The notes under the pieces were generated by a model. It ran no database searches. It was not told where the DNA came from and saw nothing but the letters and a program-made list of their open reading frames with translations. A program made the position numbers and the translations under genes. 64,000 bases of DNA. Origin: Nannochloropsis oceanica. Its lineage: Eukaryota > Sar > Eustigmatophyceae > Eustigmatales > Monodopsidaceae. The DNA is taken from contig CP038125.1 of the NCBI GenBank assembly GCA_004519485.1, forward strand, positions 475,711 through 539,710, given 5' to 3'. Below are positions 11,524 through 21,403 of this stretch, piece after piece (positions within the stretch are counted from its first letter, which is position 1; each line of letters opens with the position of its first letter).

Positions 11524-11947
11524 GGACGAGAAAAAGTCAGGATGTGCGAGGGGAAAAGGAGGAAGAGGAGATGGTAGATCTCGAAAAGTAGGGAGAAACC
11601 AAGCAATTTCGTTCAATCGAGGCGCACGGGAAGCTTCCCATGGGAAAAGCCAACACCAGAAGTGGAAGAAATCGAAAAGAAAGGAGATGAATGAAGTACT
11701 ATATGGGGATGGGGATGTATATTATAATTCTGTACAAGTCAAAAGGTGATGAACAGGAAGATATAGCAGAAAACGGGGTTAAAACTTTCTGCATGGATGA
11801 TCTCGATACCTGCCGAGAAGAAAGAAGTGAAGGGTGAATCCTGCGATCGCTCTTTCGTATCCACTTTAAGAATTTGAAAAAACAGCTCTTATCTGTTTTG
11901 CGGAAATATCCAGCATGTAAGGTACGTCTTGTTCTCGTTACTTATTT
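11524..11947. other. intergenic region between convergent genes
   Basis: Between the stop of the secreted-protein gene and the stop of the acyl-CoA synthetase gene. It should hold both 3' untranslated regions. A/T content rises around 11690-11880. No gene is supported. Confidence 0.5.
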
Positions 11948-14900
11948 TTACGTGTGTCCTTCAAAACGCTTTCGGAGCTCGGTCTTGAGCACTTTCCCCG
12001 TGGCACCTAGAGGGATGGACTCGACAAGGACCACATCGTCAGGAATCCACCACTTGGCTACCTTCCCTTCGAAGTGTTGGAGGAGGGAAACCTTGGTCAA
12101 TGGTGGGGAGGAAGCGAGGGAGGAAGAAAAAGGGAAGTTTGTGGTGGCGGTGCTGGAGGTGGAGGAGGACGAGGATGACGAGGGAGGTGCCGGTTTGGGC
12201 ACGACGATAAGGAGTGGGCGTTCGTCCCATTTAGGGTGCGGCATTGCGATAACGGCTGCCATGGCTACCTGTGAGGAAATAAAGGGAGAAAGGAATGGGA
12301 GGAAGGAGGAGTAGGGGTTAGTGTGGATCAGATGAACTCGAGATAAACGTGGAGGAAACGCGCACTGAAAGGTGAGAGACAGGGAAGGAGGGAGAGATAA
12401 AATACCTGGGGATGGCTCATGGCGACATTCTCGAGCTCGATGGAGGAGATCCATTCCCCACCGCTCTTGATCACGTCCTTGCTCCTATATCACGATAACA
12501 GGATACAACATTTGAATATGTAGTGAGCTAACTTCAAGTATAAGATATTCGCAAACCTTGACCTGACGATTCCTTGATTTTCTCCTCCCACTCATATGTC
12601 TTTCGAACCTCACCTTTTCTTGCATCCCCCCCCTCCCCCTCCTTCCCTCCAATCATACCGGTCAGTTATATTCATATATCCATCTGGACTAATGGTGGCG
12701 ACATCTCCTGTCAGGAACCACTTTAGCCCTTCCTCGTCCTAAGGGGAAGGAGGGGGGGACGGAAGGAATAATGGAGTGGAGCTAGAAAGGAATCACAATT
12801 TATGTCCATGCATACAATAAATTTGAAGCCTAGGAAAGTAACTCAAAACCCTACCCATTTTCACACCAACAACTCACCTTGTAAAAACACCCTTCCTCGG
12901 CCTCTCCCTCCTTCCCTGCCTTCCCCCCTCCTTGGTAGTATTTTGAGACCACCCAATTTCCCCGCACACACAGCTCGCCTTGAGAGATGCCATCCCAGGG
13001 GACTTCCCTCAAGAGGGGAGGGGAAGGAGAAAGGGAGGGAGGGTGCGAGGGAGCGACGATTTTGAAGTCGGCGCCGTATATGGCTCTGCCTTGCTTGTTG
13101 AGGAGAGCGTATCTCTCGTCGGAGGAAAGAGGGAGGTGCTTGCCCTAGCAAGGGAGGAAGGGTGAGAGGGAGGGTGAGAGGGAGGGTGAGAGGGAGGGTG
13201 AGAGGGAGGGTTCTCCTTGGCCAAGCTATCAATTTTCTAGAAAAGGTGGGAGGGGGCGAGAGAGCGAGGAATAGAGGAAGCGAGTGATACGTATCTACCT
13301 TGAAGCAAATCCCCCTCGTGATCCACTACAAGGGAACGAAGAATGGCATGGGAAGAAGGGACGGAGGGATGGGGGGAGAGAGCGATTTTGGGGGATAAGA
13401 ACGACTGCCCCCCGGCCTACCTACCTTGAGGGTGCACGCCGTGCCGAGGGGCGACAACTCCGTCATTCCCCAGGCGTGCAGCACGTCCACGCCGTGGCCC
13501 TCGACGAAGGCCCGCAGCATGGAAGGCGGGCAGGCAGCGCCTCCCACGACAGTGCGTTTCATGGCTTGGAACCCGTCTTTGTTGTTCTGGCTCATGTAGT
13601 TCAAGAGGCCAAGCCACACCGTGGGGACGCCGGCGGAGACCGTGACCTAAGATAGGGAGGGAGGGAGGGAGGGAGGGAGGGAGGGAGGGAGGGAGGGAGG
13701 GAGGGAGGGAGGGAGGGAGGGAGGGAGGGAGGGAGGGAGGGAGGGAGAGTGAATTGCCTCACAACCATTTTTTGCACCGGTGGTCACGATGACCTTTCCC
13801 TCCCTCCCCCCCTCAACCGATTTCTCAGTCTCTCTCACCTCCTCTTCCTCTATCAGATTATAGAGGGATTCTCCGTCGAGTGAAGGCCCGGGGAGTACCA
13901 ACTTGCACCCTACCAAAGCCGCGGAGTAAGGGATGCCTGGAGGGAGGGTTGGAGGGTGGAAGGGAGGGAGGGAAGGATGTGCTGGTTGAGCTAGGGACCG
14001 GCCAAGAACATGAAGCGAGGGCATCCGGCTTTGCCGTTTTGCCGGTGGTACCGCTATTTCACGCCAATGCACGGGGTGGGGATAATGGAAAGAGAAAGAG
14101 AGGGAGGAATATTTCACGTTTGTGTCACATGAGTCGCCCTTCCCCCTTCCCTCCCCTCCTCCTTCCCTCCCTCCTTCCCTCCCTCCTTCCTTCCCACTCC
14201 CCTCTCACCCCATGCATTGACGTGAAAGAGCGGTACCACCGGCAAAACGGCGTCGCGGGCGGACAGGTTGAGAGAGTCGGGAAGCGCAGCAGCGAAAGAG
14301 TGAAGGATGGTGGAACGGTGAGAATACAGGACTCCTTTTGGGTGGCCTGTAGTGAGAAGGAGAAAGGGAGGGAGGGAGGGAGGGATGGAGCTTTAAGAAA
14401 AAATAATTGCTGCCTGTCAGGTTTCGTTGGGGAAGAGCGGGCGACTATGGGAAGGGGGAAACAGGGTTGGCCAGAGGCTCTTACCCGTCGTTCCACTCGT
14501 GTAGCATAAGCTGGACGCCGCCGTCTCGTCAAACACAGGCCAGGCGTACTCCTCACTCGCCTCCTTCAAGAGTGCTTCATAATTCAGCAGCACACCAGGA
14601 GGGAGAGAGGGGGAGGGAGAGAGGGAGGGCATGCTGTCTTCGTCCACCAGGCAGACCCAGTGCTTGACGGTCGGACAGTGCGACACCAGGCGCTCAACGA
14701 GGGGAGAGAAGCAGGCATCGAAAAACACCACGGTGTCCTGGGCGTGGCTTATGATCCATGTCAAAGTCTCGGGAAAGAGGCGAGGGTTCAGAGTGTGGAG
14801 GATGGCGCCGGTCCCGGAGACAGCAAAGTAGAGTTCCATGTGTCTGTGTTTTGGGGAAGGGAGGGAGGGAGAGAGGGAGGGAGCAAGCGAAAGGGAGGTG

Positions 14901-15364
14901 GTTAGATGAATGGATGTCTGGTTGGGGGGCAAAATATGGAACAATGTGAAGGAGGTATTCAACAATAATACAGAGCCTTAGAACGCCTCACCATCTCTAC
15001 TCTACCTGTACGTGTTCAAAGCCAGTGTCGCCACCCTGTCTCCTTGCGTGACGCCCAACCTCCCTTCCAGAACATTCGCCAGGCGCTTGCTCCGTGCGTG
15101 CATCTCCAGATACGTATATCGATGCAGCTTCGCTTCTTTACGTCCTGCCTCCTCATGTCGACGGCTGACGATGGGCGTGTCCGGATGATGCTTTGCGGCG
15201 TGGGTCAAGAGGGAAGAGATAAGGAGAGGGTAATTCATCATCAGGCCAGGGGTTGAAGGCGCGGTCGAGGCTGAGGAGTAGGACGCGGCGCGAGAACGAA
15301 GACGATAGCGGTACGCACTGCTGTGTCGAGAGGGCAGGAGAAGACGGGAAACATGACGGTGCAT
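11948..15364 (-). CDS. AMP-forming acyl-CoA synthetase, probably mitochondrial
   Basis: Nine exons join in phase to 640 residues: 15364-15006, 14843-14485, 14346-14209, 13936-13839, 13646-13425, 13144-12878, 12738-12659, 12484-12406, 12268-11948. The N terminus ([20 protein letters not shown]) is Arg/Ser-rich without acids, like a mitochondrial pre-sequence. Then come the hallmarks of the ANL superfamily: P-loop [16 protein letters not shown] (residues about 230-245), [23 protein letters not shown], the adenylate-binding TGD of [15 protein letters not shown], the hinge [17 protein letters not shown], and near the end the catalytic lysine in [12 protein letters not shown]. The wording is closest to the medium/long-chain AlkK/FadD-like group (CoA ester of a fatty acid from ATP and CoA). 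A Ser/Thr-rich insert sits at about residues 560-585. Substrate length is an inference. Intron 3 holds an inverted copy of the end of exon 3. Confidence 0.92.
13655..13746. repeat. long (GGGA)n tract in acyl-CoA synthetase intron 4
   Basis: About 23 uninterrupted GGGA units on the + strand, read as (TCCC)n in the transcript, directly before the acceptor of the exon starting at 13646. It is one of the longest of several dozen such tracts in the window. Confidence 0.97.
14033..14080 (+). repeat. inverted copy of exon 3 end plus donor, inside intron 3
   Basis: These 48 bases read on the + strand like the end of acyl-CoA synthetase exon 3 and its donor read on the minus strand (14251-14204): 44 of 48 positions agree. 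On the + strand they even encode [15 protein letters not shown], a near copy of [15 protein letters not shown] of the exon. The arms are separated by 123 bases. Confidence 0.95.
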
Positions 15365-15484
15365 GGCTCTGGGTTTGATTCTGTAACTCTGTTTGGGTGT
15401 GATGGTAGGGGAAGGGTAGAGAGCATGGCTCTGGGTTTGACTCTGTAACTCTGTTGGGGTGTGATGGTAGGGGGAGGGGAGAGA
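15361..15484. repeat. 62-bp tandem duplication over the start codon
   Basis: Two copies of a 62-bp unit (15361-15422 and 15423-15484) differing at a few positions. On the minus strand the inner copy ends at the ATG chosen for the acyl-CoA synthetase (15364-15362). The outer copy supplies an equivalent ATG at 15426-15424 in another frame. Confidence 0.93.
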
Positions 15485-15863
15485 TGTTGGGAGGGGGAGG
15501 TCTGAAATAGGGTTCCGGAACGTACACTTTGGCCGTCTTAGAACCCTGGAAATAAATTAACCTAAACACACCCTCCTGTGCCTGATTGGATGCAGCAGCA
15601 GTGGAAAGCGTGTGGAAGAAAAGGGAGTGTTATGCCTGAGAGGGGGACGAAGCTTGACAACGCCTTCAACCAGCGATTCAGCGGAGGAAACGACGATTTT
15701 GGGTGAGGCCCCGCAGACAGGGAAATGTAAAGAGCACCCATTACTGTCTACACCTAACGGAACGGAATCTCGTTGACAAGAGACGTACAAGGAGAAATAG
15801 GAGGAGAAGGAGGAGGAGGAGGCCGAAATAATCTCCCTGCCCTCTCTCCACACCGCCCACAGA
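15485..15863. other. head-to-head promoter region
   Basis: Fewer than 400 bases separate the duplicated leader of the acyl-CoA synthetase gene (-) from the first ATG of the JMJD7-like gene (+). This is presumably a shared bidirectional promoter. A minus-strand frame of 178 codons that overlaps JMJD7 exon 1 has no recognisable content and is not called. Confidence 0.4.
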
Positions 15864-17776
15864 ATGCACCACACGGACAATGGTGACCGAGACGATGACC
15901 ACCGGTACAAAGATGTCAAGGGAGAAAATGTCGATGACGATGAGAATGCCCCATACCGAGCGCTCGACGAGGATGTTCGAGATTTTTGGGTCCCACGGGA
16001 GGTGAAGCGATTGAGACATCCCATCACGGCATTGACTTTCCTAAGAGTAAGTATCATCCGGCAGGAGGTTATAAAATCAGAGTAACAAGTCAATAATTAT
16101 AAAATCTCATTCCCTCACACCCAAATGCGTTCCTCCATGTGCCAAGGTGACTCACGACACACCACCCTTCCTCCCTCCTTCTATCCTCTCTTTCCTCCAG
16201 GACTACGTCCAGCCTTCCATTCCCGTCATTTTCTCAAAAGGGAGTGGGCTCCTCGACCAATGGCAGGGCGTGGAGAGGTGGAAGGAGTGGGAATGGGTGG
16301 TGGGAAGGGTAGGAGAGGAGACAATAGTCTCTGTCAACGTGACCCCTGATGGGAGAGGTGACGCCATTCTGGAGATGCGGAAGGAAATCGAGAGAAAGGT
16401 CGAAGAGGAGAAAAGGGTAGAGAGGAAAACTCAAAATTTCAAAAGGACGGAGGGAAGGAAGGAGGGGCGGCCTGGTTCTCCGTCCTCTCCTCCTTCCCTT
16501 CCTCCTCGTCCTCCCCCGCACCCTCGACGTGTCTTCATCAAGCCCGAAGAACGGCGAATGGCCTTCGGCGCTTTCGTCGACATCCTCCTCCACGGGGAAG
16601 ATGAGGGCGGGAGAGAAAGCGGGAGGGAGGAAGGGGTGTTCTACCTCAGCCAACAGAACGACAACATGCGCGTCGACTTTCCTATGTTCCTCTCGGACGG
16701 CCAAGGCACGCGGGAGGAAGGGGGCGAGGAAGGGCAGGTTCCCGCTGCCGGCTTCCCAATCGCCCGCCAGGTGTTTGGTCATGCCCCGGACGCGATTAAT
16801 TTGTGGATCGGTGGCCGCAGGAGCGTCTCGTCGGTCCACAAGGATCCTTACGAAAACATGTATGCCGTGCTCAAGGGGGAGAAGGTAGGCGGTAGGGGGC
16901 TTCCCTCCCTCCCTGCCCTCCCTCCCTCCCTCCCTCCCTTTCGTCTACGATTTCCTCGTTGTTTTCTCATTCCCATTAGCATGTCACTCCCTTTCCCCCC
17001 TCCGACATGTCCTCTCTCTGCCACCTCTCCCGGGTGCTTCCACAAGCTTCTGACCCCAGCTCACCCCTCCCTACTTCCCTCCCTCCCTCCCACCCTCCTT
17101 CAGCATTTCACCCTCTTCCCTCCCTCTGACGCCGCCTCCTTTTCTGTTGCCCAGGATCTTCTTCAAGCCACTTATCACTCCTCTCCTTCCTCCCGCACTC
17201 TCTCCGTTTCGATCGAGGACCAGGGCAGGAGGGAGGATGGGGGTCGGATCGACTGGATCGACTTGGAGGCGTCGAGGGAGGGAGGGAGGGAAGGAGGGAG
17301 GGCGTTGCACCCCCTGGAGGTGTGGGTGAAGGAGGGGGAGGTGCTGTATTTACCTGCATTGTGGTTCCACGAGGTGACACAGACGTGTCCAACAATAGCC
17401 GGTACGGAGGGAGGGAGGGAGGGGGAGAGGGAAGGGGGGGGACCTCAATAGAAGCAAATAGAGCATCTTCTAGCCTCCCTCTACCATCTCTTTTTCTTTC
17501 CCTCCCTCCCCCTTCCCTCTCCCCTCACCCCCTCCTTCCAGTCAACTACTGACACGACATGGCGTTCCTAGGACATGAGCGTGTGTATTTTAATCATCCC
17601 TATCTCTTCCCTTCCCTCACCCCCTCCTTCCAGTCAACTACTGGCACGACATGGCGTTCCTAGGACCAAAGTATGTGTATTTTAACTTCATGCAGCGCCT
17701 CGGTAGGCAGCGACAAAGAAGGAGGGAGGGAGGGAGGGAAGGAGGGAAGGAGGGAGGGAAGGAGGGAGGGGAATAG
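15864..17776 (+). CDS. JMJD7-like JmjC (cupin_8) Fe(II)/2OG oxygenase
   Basis: Four exons in phase, 435 residues: 15864-16046, 16201-16884, 17104-17401, 17634-17776. The order of motifs follows JMJD7: DYVQPSIPVIF, VSVNVTPDGRGDAI, FIKPEERRMAFGAF, GVFYLSQQNDNM, PDAINLWIGGRRSVSSVHKD, PYENMYAVLKGEKHFTLFPP, and VLYLPALWFHEVTQ, ending VNYWHDMAFLGPKYVYFNF. The metal site is visible: His and Asp of HKDPYEN and the distal His of LWFHEV. Animal JMJD7 is a (3S)-lysyl hydroxylase of DRG GTPases; transfer of that substrate is inference. Arg/Glu/Pro-rich inserts interrupt exon 2 and lengthen the protein beyond the usual about 320. Reading through after FNFMQRL gives a Gly/Arg/Glu tail encoded by a GGGA tract, so the true C terminus may be shorter. 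A mutated duplicate of exon 4 lies in intron 3. Confidence 0.88.
17521..17600 (+). pseudogene. decayed duplicate of JMJD7 terminal exon with stop
   Basis: Bases 17521-17595 repeat 17613-17687 at an offset of 92 bases, including the polypyrimidine tract and the AG acceptor (17540-17541). The first copy reads VNY, stop, HDMAFLGHERVYFN: the Trp codon TGG of the true exon is TGA here. Use of this acceptor would end the protein after VNY. The downstream copy (acceptor 17632-17633) preserves the conserved frame. Confidence 0.9.
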
Positions 17777-18144
17777 GATTGAAATATTGGAATATTTAAA
17801 ATTATGAGTTCAATGACAAAGTGTACCTGAATTAATGCTTGCTTTTACTTGATTAAACGCTTCGGTACGCTCCGACTTTGATTTTTCTTTTTTTCTTGTC
17901 TTTTCCCTTTTTTCTTTTTATTCTTCTTTTCTGTCTCTCGCTTCTCGTTTTCATCTTCTCCTTCTTTCTCGTTTTCGTTTCCCCTCCTTCCCGTCTAGCC
18001 TCTTCTTCTCCTCCTCCTCCTCCTTCTTCTCATCTTCTCTTACTTTTTCTTGAACCCCCAAAACGTCTCATACTCCATGACATAACAAGCACCATTCCCC
18101 CTCCCTCCCTCCCTCCCTCCCTCCCTCCCTCCCTCCCTGCGCCT
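17777..18144. other. intergenic region between convergent genes
   Basis: Between the JMJD7-like gene (+) and the SR protein gene (-). It has an AT-rich patch (17775-17880), then a strongly T/C-rich run (17880-18060). No gene is supported. Both 3' ends should lie here. Confidence 0.5.
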
Positions 18145-21100
18145 CTAGTAAGGCGAGTACCGACGGGAGCGAGAACGCGACCGAGAGCGAGATCGGCCTC
18201 GTCGTGGCGCACCTGTTCGATACAATTAAATTAGATTACATAAGATTTAATTTGATCACATTACATGTCTTAATCAAAAACGTTATCAAGAGGGAATGCC
18301 AGCGAGTCTCTGTGGCCTTCCCACCGCTACGTTAAAAGCACCTGCTTTGCGGAAAGCAAATAGCCCAAAAAACTCACTTCGAACACATCCCTCCCTCCCT
18401 CCCTCCCTCCTCCCCCCCCTCCCTCTACTCACGTTCATACGAAGGTGAGCGACCCCGACGGCCCCCACCGCGGGGGTAGCTAGGTGACCGACTGCGTCCG
18501 CGGCTGTAGCCTCCTCCTTCCCTCCCTCCTCCTCCTCCACCTGATGGGAGAGGACGGGAGACAGAGACAGACAGAGGGAAAGGGCGGGGAAAGAGAAGGA
18601 AGGAGGGGGGGAGGGAGGAAGGAAGGAGGGAGGGGAGGGAGGGAGGGAGGGAAGAAAGTACGTGAGTGTCTTCCTTACTTAAAAAGAAGAGAAGCAGCCA
18701 ATCCCTCCTTCCTTCCCTCCCTCCCTCCTCCCCTCCCTCTACGTACCATAACGATCGTCCCCCCCACCGCGTCCGCCCCCCACATCTCGGCCCCCGCCGC
18801 CCCTGGGCTTGGAGAAGGTGACTGCCAAGCGGTGGGGGCATCGGTCGTCGAAATAATCCCTAGGGGAGGGTGGGAGGGAGGGAGGGGAAGGAGGGAGGGA
18901 GGGAGGAGGGGACGGGGGCTGTGAGGATCAACAGGATCATCAACTTTAGGCAGGAAGACATTTTACACGAAATCTCCTCTTTCCCTCCTTCCCGTCCGCC
19001 CGCCCTCCCACCCTCCTCACCCTTCCAAGGCAAAGGCCTCCTTCACGTTTCGGCCCTCGTCGCGGATGACGACGAAACCGTACAGGGGCGCCTTCGACTG
19101 ACGGGGAGGGAGGAAGGCTTCAACAGGATCGGAGCTGAGGGAGAGGGGGAGGGAGGGAGGGAGGGAGGGAGGGAGTTGAGATGGGCAAAGGGAGGTGGTG
19201 GGTCTCGTTGTCGTCGTCTTCTACCTAGAAGGAAGGAGGCCCGGGAAGGAAGGAAGGAGGGAGGGAAGAAAGGAGGGAGCGAGGGAGGGAGAGAGGGAGA
19301 GAGGGGTGACATCCCTCGAGGTGGATGGCCGGGTCCTCGACGAGAGAGGCCTAAATCACCATCCAATATAGACACACACAAAGGAACAAAGCGACTCCTC
19401 CCCCCCCCTCCCTCCCTCCCTCCCTCCCTCCCTCCCTACCGTCGAAACTTGTGCATCAAGTCCTTTTCGGAGACGCCCTCCGGCAGTCCTCCCACGAAGA
19501 GGCGGACCTCCCTCCCTCCGTCCATCCCTCGGTATAGGACCCCTCCGGAGCGAGGAGGAGGAGAGCGGGATCGGCCTGAGCGAGGGAGGGAGGGAGGGCG
19601 GGAGGAAAGCAGGGAGGAGAAGAGGGTGAATGTTACTCTCTGCAAGTTGGTCTGTGACAGCCCAATTTATCGTCACTTGAACAACCCCTCCCTTCCTCCC
19701 TCCCTCCCTCCCTCCCTCCCTCCCTCCCTCCCTCCCTCCCTCCCTCCCTCCTTCCCTCCCTCCCTCCCTCCCTCCCTCCCTCCCTCTATACCTCGTGTTC
19801 GGGGTGGGCTCCGGCTGCGGCCTCGACGGACGCGGTCCGTCACGGGCTTCGCCGCCTGCCAAGGGAGGGAGGGAGGGAGGGAGGGAGGGAGGGAGGGAGG
19901 AAGAGAGGGGTCAGTAAAGAAGTACAAGTGAATGGCTCAAGCTCCCTTTTATTCCCTCTTGATTCCCCTCCTTCACTCCTTACCTTGACCGCCAGGCGCC
20001 ACTGGGAGTCTTTGTAGTAGATGCCTGCGAGGGAGGGGAGTGAGGGAGGGGGGAAGGGAGGGAGGGAGGGAAGGTGAGGAGAAAGGGAGAGGCGGGTAAG
20101 TGTGGGAAGAACCTAGACAAGAAGGAAGGGCAGGACGGGAGTGAGGGAGGGAGGGAGGGAGGGAGGGAGGGGGCGTACCGTCGTAGCTCTGCGCCTTTTC
20201 CAAGTTTGCGTCGGAGCGCCTGATAGTGACAAAGCCACAGGGGGGATGCTTCGAGCCGCACATGAAGGCCTCCACAGGCTCGCAGTCCTTGAAGAGGCTG
20301 GGGGGAGGGAGGGAAGGAGGGAGGGAGGGAGGAAGGGAGGGGAAGGGGAAAAATGAGTGGGCATGCAACTGTTATTGTGGCTTGTGTATCCCATACCCTC
20401 CCCTTCCCTCCCTCCCTCCCTCCCTCCCTCCCTCCCTCCCTCCCTCCCTCCCACTCACTCCATCAGGTCTCTTTCTGTGCATCCATCCGGCAGTCCTCCC
20501 ACGAACAAGCGCACGTCTTCCTGCCGCCCTGCCACCTCCATTCCATCGCCGCCGCCGCCTCCTCCTCCTCCTCCTCCTCCTCCTCCCCCTCCTCCACCTC
20601 CACGGCCCCTGTCTGTATTTTCATAAGGGGGGAGGAGAGAGGGAGGGAGGGAGGGAGGGAGGGAGGGAGGGACGAGGGAGGGAAAGAGCGTGCTATTTGG
20701 TGAGTATGAGAGAGCACGTGGCACCAGGCAAAAGTACAAGCCCTCCCTCGACCCCTCCCTTCCCATCTCCATCCCTCCTTATCTCCCGTTGCTTACCCTT
20801 GTCAACCATTCCCTGTGTGCTCCGCTCCACTGTGATCTTAGAGCCGTCCAGCTCGGAATCATGCAACTCCTCCACGGCCTGAGGGAGGGAGGGAGGGAGG
20901 GAGGGAGGGAGGGAGGGAGGGAGGGGTTAGCTTTGGGTCCCCTTGAGAGTAGACACATGTCTGTGTCGTCGGTTGGACGGAGGTCCCTAAGTAGGTAGGT
21001 ATGACGGGGAGCGAAAAGGGGGGGAACTTCACGTGCGTCTTTCGTCACAGTGCGAGAGGCAGGGTGCCAGGGAGGAGGGGAGGGAGGGGGGAGGGAGGAG

Positions 21101-21403
21101 GAGGGCCTACATCATACCCGGATCCCGTCCGCCTCGTCCTTGAAGGTGATAAAGCCGTAGCGTTTGCTGTCGCCCGTGTTGCGGTCCTTGCATACCTAGG
21201 GAGGGAGGAATGAGGGGATGGTTAAAAAGCTTGGTCGGGAGGGAGGGAGGGAGGGAGAGAGGGTGGGAGGGAGGGAGGGAGGGACGCACCTGCGCCCACA
21301 CGATCTCGCCCCCGATGGCATCCTTGAAGTATTTCTCGAGGCCGATATCATTCGTGTCCTTAGAGAGGTTTCCTATAAAGAGCTTGAAACCCAGGAGAGA
21401 CAT
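18145..21403 (-). CDS. three-RRM SR-type splicing factor
   Basis: Twelve exons join in phase to 396 residues: 21403-21290, 21195-21118, 20878-20797, 20612-20459, 20297-20179, 20024-19984, 19855-19792, 19575-19440, 19134-19021, 18859-18747, 18540-18433, 18212-18145. RRM1 (residues 1-90) has RNP2 LFIGNL and RNP1 KRYGFITF. A Gly-rich linker follows. RRM2 has LFVGGLPDGCTERDLMELF and CGFVTIRR; RRM3 has LFVGGLPEGVSEKDLMHKF and YGFVVIRD. RS stretches (GRSRSPPR, GRSRSPSYPRG) separate and follow the domains, and the end is RSRSRSRSRSRRYSPY. RRM2 and RRM3 resemble each other more than RRM1, so one is probably an internal duplicate. Such proteins bind pre-mRNA and recruit the spliceosome in the nucleus. 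Most introns of this gene are pyrimidine-rich at both ends, unlike the paired-arm introns elsewhere. Confidence 0.9.
19686..19787. repeat. (TCCC)n tract in SR gene intron 7
   Basis: About 25 CCCT units on the + strand with two interruptions, in the intron between exons ending at 19792 and starting at 19575. On the transcript it is a (GGGA)n tract next to the donor. Confidence 0.95.

Noticed and set aside
13290-13345. A 27-base micro-exon (WITRGICFK) between acyl-CoA synthetase exons 5 and 6
   Set aside because: It has an AG and a GT in phase, but direct joining of exon 5 to 6 restores the conserved [17 protein letters not shown] segment without it.
5186-20900. Dozens of open frames reading SLPPSLPPS or GREGGREGG on both strands
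   Set aside because: They are translations of (TCCC)n and (GGGA)n tracts. A 4-base repeat has no stop in any frame and links intron sequence into long false ORFs.
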